The notes under the pieces were generated by a model, which had not been told where the DNA came from, did no database searches, and saw only the letters and a program-made list of their open reading frames with translations. From Gliomastix tumulicola (lineage: Eukaryota; Ascomycota; Sordariomycetes; Hypocreales; Bionectriaceae), in NCBI GenBank assembly GCA_001599755.1, contig BCHX01000003.1, positions 1,609,015-1,673,014 of the forward strand: a DNA stretch of 64,000 nucleotides, in the 5' to 3' direction. The position numbers and the translations under genes are program-made. Below are positions 56,120 to 64,000 of this stretch, piece after piece (position 1 is the first letter of the stretch; the number at the start of each line of letters is the position of its first letter).

Positions 56120-57587
56120 ATGGCAAGGCCAAGCGCGCCCGGGCGCAGTCTGTCCTTGACCGAAGAGCTCGAGAGGCTCGAGCAGTCCATCACCCTCACT
56201 CTTCAGGGTAAGAGTCATCTACTGCCCCCCATACAACACACACCGACAGACTTACTCACGCTTGGGTAGAAATCGACCACAACTTCAGCAAGTCGCACCG
56301 CATCGTCACAACAAGCATCTTGCCCCTCGTCGAGCAGTACGGCGAGAACTCCCGTGCCGTCTGGGAGGCATCCAAGGTGTGTCCTCCTCCCCCAAGCTGT
56401 GCACGCACACGATATCTCATGCTTACCATGAGATTCTATAGTTTTGGAAGCAATTCTTCGAGGCGTCGGCGAACGTCTCACTCTCCGGCTACGAGGAGCT
56501 CAATAACGATGAAGAGAGCACTGTTGCTGATGAGAGCACCGCGCTGAGGGACGACAGCGAGGTGGACTACTCCACACGCCACGAGGGCGACGACGTCAGC
56601 ACCGGCACAGGCGGCGCCAACGAGTCTGCCCTCCAGGTCGACGAGTCGCTGCTGGACGATGCTGAACTTAGTGGGAGCACGCCTCGCCCGCCAGCTACCA
56701 AGACCATGAAGACGCAGTTCGCCGATCTGGAGTCTCCGTACGAGAGCATGAAGAGGAACATGGAAGCCGAGGGCGGTGATACGACGGTGCTGCGGGACAA
56801 CGACGATGAGGAGGATACGTCGGTTCTCTTCGCGCAGCGCACGGCGCGTCTCCCAGATATGTCCATGACGCCGCACGGCCGGTTCCAGAGTCAGCTGAAC
56901 CGAGACCAGTCGCCGCAGAAGTCGAAGGACCCCCTCCTGCACCGCGTCCTCGACAAGAGCTACCGCATCCAAGCAACCCCTCACAAACCAGCACTACGCA
57001 TCTCTCCCCTCAAGGGGACCGACAAGGGCAAGGGCAAAGAATCGACCCCCGCCGCGCCCTCGTGGCAGCAGGACTCGCCCATGTCCTCCCCCGAGATGGC
57101 CGTCCCCAAGCTGCGCAGCGAGGCCTTCATGTCCCCCATCAAGGCCCGGCAGCGCCTGGCCGCCGCAGCGAATCAGGGCCCGAGAACGCCCGGAGTGAGC
57201 GTGCAGACGCCGGGCACGGCGCGGAAGACGAAAGATGTGTTCGCGGAGGAGGATGGCACGGGGGCTGCGGATCGGAAGTACGAGATTGATTGGGATATAG
57301 GAGAGCCCGTCGATGACGATGACCTTGATCTTTATGCCGGCATGAGCCCACCCAAGACGATCCAGTTTGCTCTTCCGCCGTCGAAGCTGCTGCAGACTCC
57401 AGGTACGTACACAGATGGGCTCCGTCAGTCCAGATCCAAGGCTAACTGGGAAACCTTCACAGCACGAGAAGCGAGCAAGAAAATTGTCGACAATATTTTG
57501 CTCGATGCAGGGGCAGACCTCGAATCGTCCGAGTATAGTCCGACCATGGTCAAGATGAACGCAGATATCCTCGATGATAGCTTCTAA
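56120..57587 (+). CDS. ASK1: DASH/Dam1 complex subunit Ask1
   Basis: Ask1 belongs to the fungal DASH ring that couples kinetochores to spindle microtubules. Four exons (56120-56207, 56270-56376, 56442-57402, 57463-57587) give 426 residues. The conserved domain is at the N-terminus: SLTEELERLEQSITLTLQEI, DHNFSKSHRIVTTSILPLVE, QYGENSRAVWEASKFWKQFF, each junction restored by splicing. The rest is disordered and acidic, with many SP/TP sites (DQSPQKS, SSPEMA, FMSPIKA, RTPGVS, MSPPKT), the expected targets of cyclin-dependent kinase, and a conserved DWDIGEPVDDDDLDLYAGMS block. The last 40 residues (ASKKIVDNILLDAGADLESS) are again conserved. Confidence is high. Confidence 0.93.
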
Positions 57588-57734
57588 ACGACGCATGCGA
57601 TGTGGCGGCAAAAATGGTAATAGAATTCGGAGTCTATTCGAAACATCGAGGGTCACTTCTTAGGCGACTTCTCGTACATAAATCTCAGGGCCCTCAGGCC
57701 ATCTGTCTATATTACACACAAATGATCTAAACAC

Positions 57735-59222
57735 CTAAGGTGCCTCATGTAGGCTCCTCTTCAAATCTGGCATCACCCACCTAACCATCCATTCTGATCT
57801 CAGAACCTCGTCAACTGATATCCTCTTCGTCGGGTCAAACGTGAGCATCCGCCGTATCAAGCTCAAAAATGCCTTCTTCTCCGGTTCATCGAACACACCA
57901 ACCTCAAGCTTCCTCCTGTATTTCTGCATGCCCTCTTCAAATGCCACATCGAGAGACGGCCAGAGTCCCGTGTCGGGGTCCTTCCTCTTGCCGTCCTTAT
58001 CGTAAATGGCCTCCTCGATATGAGACCACCGTGCCCGCCACATAGAAGGCAAGGGGCCGATGAGATCGACCTGCTGTGAAATGATCTCATCCGCTGTTGA
58101 GAAGTCGTGGCTGCAGAGCGATTTCATGCTGACAATGTCCCAGATAGCCATCGCTAGCATCCACGTGTCCGCAGAGAAGGATAGAGGAGCGTCGAGGTCG
58201 AGGATAGCTTCAGGCGGACGATTAGGGAGTGGCGTGTGGCAGTCTTTCCCAAGGCGAGTCTCAGAACTCGGCCTGAACGACTCGCCAAAGTCGCTCAGAA
58301 GCACACGAGCTTCGGCTAGAGGGAGTTTCCTCGGATGAACACTCAAGTCAATCGGTATGACGGCGTGTTCTGGAGCATTGGAAGAAATGGGCTTGCCATC
58401 GCACCGAGTGACTGGCACTGTCTCCGGATGCTCATACTCCTCATAGAATTGGGAGACAGAGAGCTCGTCGAACTTGGAAGGAAGCTTGAGAAGGATGTTG
58501 CCTAAGTGAAGGTCTGGGCCGGAGGTTAGCTAATGTTACTACACCCCTCATAAGCTATGTATGAACTTACCCCCATGAGCGTAACCTCGAGAATGAACCT
58601 GAGCGACAGCCAAGGTCAGGCCTCCAATGAGTGCTCTCGCGATCTTAAGGTTGAAGATGCTCAACTCCGCTGCTTGTCTAAGACTGCACCGTGCAGGCGT
58701 CATCGCAAACGCCCGATGTCTGCCATTGGGACCATGTACCTCGAAGTCATCGAGAATGGCTGGCACGAAATTCGTCTCGTCTGAAGGCGTCGAGGCGAGC
58801 TTCTGCAAGACCTGAACCTCACGGCTGGGCGTTGACGAGTCTGCGACTCCGACTTTCAGTGCGACGTATCGGCGAGACTTGACATCGTGAGCCAGCCACA
58901 CAGTCGAGTATCCACCAAACCCGAGCTTATCCACAATCCGGTAGCGATCGTGAATGACCTGACCGATGTGGATGGGATGGTAGCCTCCTGGCTCGTATCT
59001 CTCCAGCAACTCCACGCCTTCGATCCATTTGTACTGTCGGAGTTCAGACATTGAGGGCAGCGCTGAGGAGGGTGAGGTCGGATAGGTCGAATATGCGCAA
59101 CGCCGTTGCCTAAAAGACGAGGTAACTCGGGCGTTGGAGTGTAACTTGGAATTGGGGCGCTTTGTCGCAGCTAAGACGTTCTGCCTGCCGGAGACTGAGC
59201 GACGAGTTACTCTGTGCCACAT
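57735..59222 (-). CDS. SRPK-like protein kinase
   Basis: A serine/threonine kinase of the fungal SRPK-like group. Two exons (59222-58571, 58513-57735) give 476 residues. GGYHPIHIGQVIHDRYRIVDKLGFGGYSTVWLA is split here as IGQVIHDRYRIVDKLGFGGY (about 86-105) and STVWLA; VALKVGV holds the ATP-anchoring Lys (near 123). The catalytic loop, formed across the intron, is YAHGDLHLGN: the usual HRD Arg is Gly, but catalytic Asp 218 and the Asn are kept. DFG is LLSDFGESF (about 292). EAILDLDAPLSFSADTWMLA follows. The N-terminal 45 residues are rich in Arg, Ser and Thr with no acid (RRSVSGRQNVLAATKRP), like a mitochondrial presequence. It is convergent with ASK1, 147 bp apart. Confidence 0.87.
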
Positions 59223-59769
59223 AGCTATGAATGTGATGATGGATGGATTGTCCCAGATTTCTACTTGTTTTTATAAGCGACATCGAGGCAACATGGTCAG
59301 CCAGGTTGGCCGCCCGGGTTAATATTTTCCCGAGTCCGACACCAGGTGACATTGGAAGGATCAACACAGGACCAACAGATATGAAGTCCAAACCAACAAG
59401 CAAACCAACACGGACCCAGATGACATGGATTTATTTACCTCTGAATGGCTTTTGAGCGCTCTTAGTTCCCACGCATGCGCGCGCGTACGTTCATGCTATT
59501 TTGGACGACCATTTTCAGCTCTCATGACCCAATCCATTGTCCTCGTATAGGAACGACTGAAACTTGTTGGTTGTGCATCTGCCTCCTGTACAATCTCGAC
59601 CGTGGATCTCAGTAGCCGCCGTATGATCCATATGGGATGGAGTGTGTATATTAGATCCTGACTTCTCGTCTCTCGGAGCTGTCGATATGCATGCTCTCGA
59701 CTTTGAAGCAAGTCACTCTTGAATTCTACCCTCAACTTTTACTTGCGGTGTTCATTCTCAGCCCTCACA
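59223..59769. promoter_or_regulatory. Divergent promoter of the kinase and small orphan gene
   Basis: A 547 bp spacer. A short alternating GC run (GCGCGCGT) lies near 59477; nothing else stands out. Confidence 0.4.
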
Positions 59770-60323
59770 ATGTCCTCTTCGAAGGGTGTCAACTTTGTGA
59801 AGTATTTCTTCTATTCTAAGAACACCATCAAAGCCGAACGAAAGCAAAAGCTTGTCGCCCTGGCTTATGCAACGGCCAGAGATCAGCACTTGGCCCCAAT
59901 CGAGATTCTCATCCGGTCCGTTCATACTCCCCTCATCAGCTACTGGACCTTTCGGCGTCATTATCGGTCAAAAACGAGTTCATGCTCATACATGTGCTAA
60001 TCTGAGTGATCTCGTCTGGTAGATCTGACATCCATCACACCACTTCCATCGACGGTAAGCATGTCGTGGATCCAAAGGGCTGGCATGGCACCTTTGCTTT
60101 CAAATTCGACAATCAAGTAGAGAGACAGTTCCACGTCGCCTCGCATGGATACACAACTGGGAAGGAAGAGTTCGTCCTTGTTGAGGCTACTCACACGAAG
60201 GAGAAGAAAGACGCAACCCCTCGGGGTGGGAAGCGCTCCGGCAAGGTTGTTTGGCCCGATAAGATCGATCTTGAAGAATATGCCGATAGCCCTATCGCTT
60301 ACTCACATTTGCCAAAGTCTTAG
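59770..60323 (+). CDS. Small hypothetical protein
   Basis: Two exons (59770-59915, 60023-60323) give 148 residues. I do not recognise the family. The N-terminal part NFVKYFFYSKNTIKAERKQK, LVALAYATARDQHLAPIEIL looks folded and amphipathic. The second exon reads SDIHHTTSIDGKHVVDPKGW, HGTFAFKFDN, QFHVASHGYTTGKEEFVLVE, suggestive of a small beta-rich domain with many His residues, and ends in a basic tail (KEKKDATPRGGKRSGK). The donor (GTCCGT) is slightly unusual, yet the junction keeps frame and both halves read like protein. No signal peptide or membrane segment is seen. An unspliced or differently spliced form remains possible. Confidence 0.6.
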
Positions 60324-60825
60324 GAAGGACTTGGAGTGAAGGGCTGGAAGGGGATATGTCATTTTTCAGGAGTGGTAGCGGTTGCTTCAATTGTTGGTGG
60401 GCGAAGGAGAAATAGAACCACCTTTTAAAGCTGTGTTTAAGACAATCTATGGCCACCACGTAAATAGATCATCGGAATTCGACATCAACCTGAAGTCGAG
60501 CTGTACAACTCAGTCGAGCTACGGCCAATATCCATATAATGTTAGTTGCAGGGTAGAGGATGATGGGAGTGATCCTCGCCCCATTATATTTCCATGATCA
60601 AGACAATGCCCCACTTTCTAGATGCACACCCCCACATCAAAAATGCAAGATTCTTATCGATAACACGCCGTGGCCGAAATTTTTTGAAGTCTGTCCGTGG
60701 ATTCCAATTGATCCAGTGCGACATGCGAATTACTGCATTGCCCTGTCGAAAAAGCGAAGGAGAGCTGCTACTGGCCACAGCACCGGTGGTCATAGTAGTC
60801 GCGACGACAATCAGTACTGCCCAGC
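60324..60825. other. Intergenic, BMS1 upstream region
   Basis: 502 bp without a recognised gene. It contains TCCGTGGA at 60694-60701, which serves as a background count for the cluster motif. Confidence 0.45.
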
Positions 60826-63800
60826 ATGGAGCAACAAGTGCACAAGCCCCATCGGGCTAAGAAGGAGAAGAAACAGCAATCGGGAGGTGAGTTGCCAGGA
60901 CTGAGCTTGTCGAGACTGATCACCGTCGCTGACACTGATGGACAGACCGAAATCCCAAGGCCTTTGCGTTCGCAAATCCAGGCAAACTTGCGCGCAATGC
61001 AGCAAGGTCACAGGACGTAAGCGCGCAGTACATTTCTCTCCTCCGCTGGACTTTACTAACGGCCGGCCACAGATCAAAGAGAAACGCCTCCATGTCCCCC
61101 TCGTCGACAGACTCCCCGAAGAGGCGCCACCGCGCCTCGTCACGATCGTCGGACCACCGGGCGTCGGCAAGACCACCCTTCTCAAGTCCCTCGTCCGCCG
61201 CTATGCCAAGGAGACCATCTCGGATCCCCAGGGTCCCATTACCGTCGTCACCTCGAAGAAGCAGCGCCTGACGTTCATGGAGTGCCCGAACGAGCTCGAG
61301 GCCATGGTCGACATCGCCAAGGTTGCAGATATCGTCCTGCTCATGATTGACGGCAACTACGGCTTCGAGATGGAGACCATGGAGTTTCTGAATATCCTCG
61401 CCGCGACGGGTATGCCGGGCAATGTCTTCGGTATCCTCACCCATCTCGACCTGTTCCGGAAGCCTCAGGCGTTGAAGGATGCGAAGAAGAGGCTGAAGAG
61501 GAGGTTATGGACCGAGCTATACCAGGGAGCGCATCTGTTCTACCTTTCCGGTGTCATGAACGGCCGCTATCCTGACCGCGAGGTCCATAACCTCTCCCGC
61601 TTCCTCTCCGTCATGAAGAACCCCCGTCCGCTGATCTGGCGAAACTCTCACCCCTATACCATTATAGACAGCTTCCGAGACATCACACACCCGACGAAGA
61701 TCGAGGAGGACCCGAAATGCGATCGGTCAATCATGTTGTCGGGCTACCTACGAGGCACCAACTTCTCATCCCAGGGGCAACGTGTACATGTGGCAGGCCT
61801 GGGCGACTTCACCATCGCGGACATGGAGGTGCTTCCCGATCCTTGTCCAACACCAGCTATGGAGCAGGCTCTCGCCAAGATCACCGGGAAGACGGGTCGA
61901 CGACGTCTCGACGAGAAGGACAAGAAGCTGCATGCACCTATGTCAGACCGAAGCGGACTCAAGATCGACGGAGATGCTATCTGGATCACGAAAGACAAGG
62001 GATTTTCCTTCGACAAGGACGACGAGGATGCTGAGCGCGGTGAGGGCGAGGAGATGATTGTCAGTCTACAGGCCGAGCGGAGGTTACTTGGTCAGAGGGA
62101 AAACGGCGTCCAACTTTTCGAAGGCGGGCAAAAGATTCAGCAGCTGGCCGAGGAGGATGACACGGGAAGAAAATCTCACCGGACAGTGAGATTAGCAGAG
62201 CAAAATGGCGTAGACGATGAGGATGCCGACTTGGACGGTCTGTCTAGCGAGGACGAAGTGGATGGCGAAGGCGAGGGTTCCGACGTCGAGTTCGAAGAGA
62301 AAAAGCTGGGCAAGATGTTCCGAAAGGGCGCCGACGACAAAGACGGCGACGATGATATCGCCTTCGCCGACAGCGACTCGGACCTCGGATCCCTTTCAGG
62401 CGATGAGGGTGCGGGGGAGGAGGAAGAGGACTGGGATTCCGACGAGGAGGATGCTGCTCTCCGGTGGAAGGACGACCTGCACGGCAAAGCTCTGCGACTC
62501 CACGGGAGGAGACGTACCTTTCACACAGGTGATCTTGCTCGGTATATATACGACGTCTCCCTAACGCCGCAAGAAGCCTTGAAGAGGTGGAGGGGCGAGG
62601 ACGAGGAGCCAGAGGAAGAGGACATCGAAGCCGAGGATGACGATGATTTCTTCAAGAAGACCGGCCATGAGGCGGAGGACACAGCCGAAGACCGTCCCAT
62701 TCCACTATACGACTACGAAGATCTAGCCGCCAAGTGGGCTAATCAGGAGATCGTACAAGCACTACAGCACAGATTTGCATCGGGCAGGGGGGGCAAAGGT
62801 GATGATCAAGATGGCGACGAAGGCGACGAATTCGATGGGTTGGACGATGAGGATGATGAAGGCGACGGCGCGTTCGAGGATCTCGAAGCCCAGGAAAACG
62901 GCGAAAATGGAACTGACAAACAGCCACCGCCCCAACAACCGTCAGCAGAAGACATCGAAGCCGAGCGCGAGAAGAACGCTAAACGGAAAGAAGAGCTCAA
63001 GATGCGCTTCGAGGAGGAAGACCGGGACGGCTTCCTCAACGACAAGGCCAACGCGCGCAAGGACGGCGGCGACGTGCAGGAGTTCGGCGAGGACGAGTGG
63101 TACGACGCGCAGAAGGCCATGATCCAGAAGCAGCTGGACATCAACAAGGAGGAGTTTGGCAACCTCGACGAGCGGCAGCGCGAGGCGGTCGAGGGCTACC
63201 GCGCAGGCAGATACGCCAAGATCGTGCTCGAGGGTGTGCCGGCCGAGTTTGTGTCCAGGTTCAACGCGCGGCTGCCCATCGTACTCGGCGGGCTGTCGGC
63301 GACGGAAGACCGCTTCGGCTTCGTCCAGGTGCGCATCAAGCGCCACCGCTGGCACAAGCGCATCCTCAAGACCAACGACCCCCTCATCTTCTCCCTCGGC
63401 TGGCGCCGCTTCCAGTCCATGCCCATCTACAGCCTGACGGACTCGCGGACGCGGAGCCGCATGCTCAAGTACACGCCCGAGCACATGCACTGCTTCGGCA
63501 CCTTCTACGGCCCGCTCATCGCGCCCAACACGGGCTTCGTCTGCTTCAACTCGCTCGCGTCCTCGTCGACCGCCGGCTTCCGCATCGCGGCCACGGGCGC
63601 CGTCCTCAGCGTCGACGAGTCGACCGAGATCGTCAAGAAGCTCAAGCTCACCGGCAGCCCCTACAAGATCTTCAAGAACACGGCCTTTGTCAAGGACATG
63701 TTCAACACCTCCCTCGAGATCGCCAAGTTCGAGGGCGCGGGCATCAAGACCGTCTCGGGCGTCCGCGGCCAGATCAAGCGCGCCCTGTCCAAGCCCGAGG

Positions 63801-64000
63801 GCCACTTCCGCGCCACCTTTGAGGACAAGATCCTCCTCTCCGACATCGTCTTCCTCCGCGCCTGGTACCCGGTCAAGCCGCACCGCTTCTACAACCCGGC
63901 CACCAACCTCGTCGGCTGGCAGGCCATGCGCCTCACGGGCCAGGTCCGCCGCGACCAGGACGTCGCGACGCCGCAGCTCAAGAACAGCCAGTACCGCAAG
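60826..64000 (+). CDS. BMS1: Ribosome biogenesis GTPase Bms1 (partial, 3' end outside)
   Basis: Bms1 is a nucleolar GTPase of the U3 processome that recruits Rcl1 for 40S subunit assembly. Three exons so far (60826-60886, 60946-61016, 61073 onward) give 1020 residues, and the frame is still open at the window edge; full-length fungal Bms1 is roughly 1150-1200. The N-terminus KPHRAKKEKKQ is basic. GPPGVGKT (about 71-78) is the G1 P-loop, and LLMIDGNYGFEMETMEFLNI, GILTHLDLFRK continue the GTPase domain. SGYLRGTNFSSQGQRVHVAG is the following beta-barrel. Long acidic runs fill the centre (SSEDEVDGEGEGSDVEFEEK). From about 800 the AARP2CN/DUF663 core appears (GGLSATEDRFGFVQVRIKRH, PLIFSLGWRRFQSMPIYSL, HCFGTFYGPLIAPNTGFVCF). 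Confidence 0.96.

Overview
The window is a stretch of nuclear chromosome from a filamentous ascomycete. The signs are short GT-AG introns (about 50-110 bp), Zn2Cys6 regulators, a HET-domain gene, an ACS-family permease, DASH and NuA4 subunits, and the typical fungal forms of SEC62, MED21, URA5, IRC3, BMS1 and EAF7. A Sordariomycete is my best guess, but the sequence alone does not fix the genus. There is one 100-N scaffold gap inside a CA microsatellite, and two single ambiguous bases fall inside coding exons. Nearly all gene models were assembled by hand from splice sites, and each complete model closes to a whole number of codons.

Layout. 0-2.6 kb: no gene, simple repeats. 2.6-6.3 kb: housekeeping genes SEC62, MED21 and an SDT1-like pyrimidine 5'-nucleotidase. 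7.1-31.7 kb: an accessory region with a Fe(II)/2-oxoglutarate dioxygenase, an ACS-type permease, a RidA-family protein, Zn2Cys6 regulator 1, a dead permease, an acyl-CoA thioesterase-like protein, an enoyl-CoA isomerase, Zn2Cys6 regulator 2, an acyl-CoA synthetase, an acyl-CoA oxidase, a second enoyl-CoA hydratase/isomerase and a dead third Zn2Cys6 regulator. 32.6-64 kb: conserved genes again, namely a disordered proline-rich protein, URA5, a KH-domain protein, IRC3, RRN5-like, EAF7, a GCP5/6-like gamma-tubulin complex subunit, a short HET protein, ASK1, an SRPK-like kinase, a small orphan protein, and BMS1 running off the right edge.

The 7-31 kb region is the interesting part. Its enzymes form a coherent set for importing or oxidising a small acid, activating it to a CoA thioester and chain-shortening it. 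The acyl-CoA oxidase ends in SKL, and three other enzymes end in SKI, HRL and VKL, so a peroxisomal pathway is likely. Intergenic DNA of the left half carries inverted repeats built on TCGGAGGT, including a perfect one beside the regulator 1 TATA box. Promoters of the right half carry a different motif, CTCCGTGGAG or close variants. I read this as two adjacent sub-clusters, each with its own Zn2Cys6 regulator, plus decayed spare parts (one permease, one regulator). The substrate is unknown.
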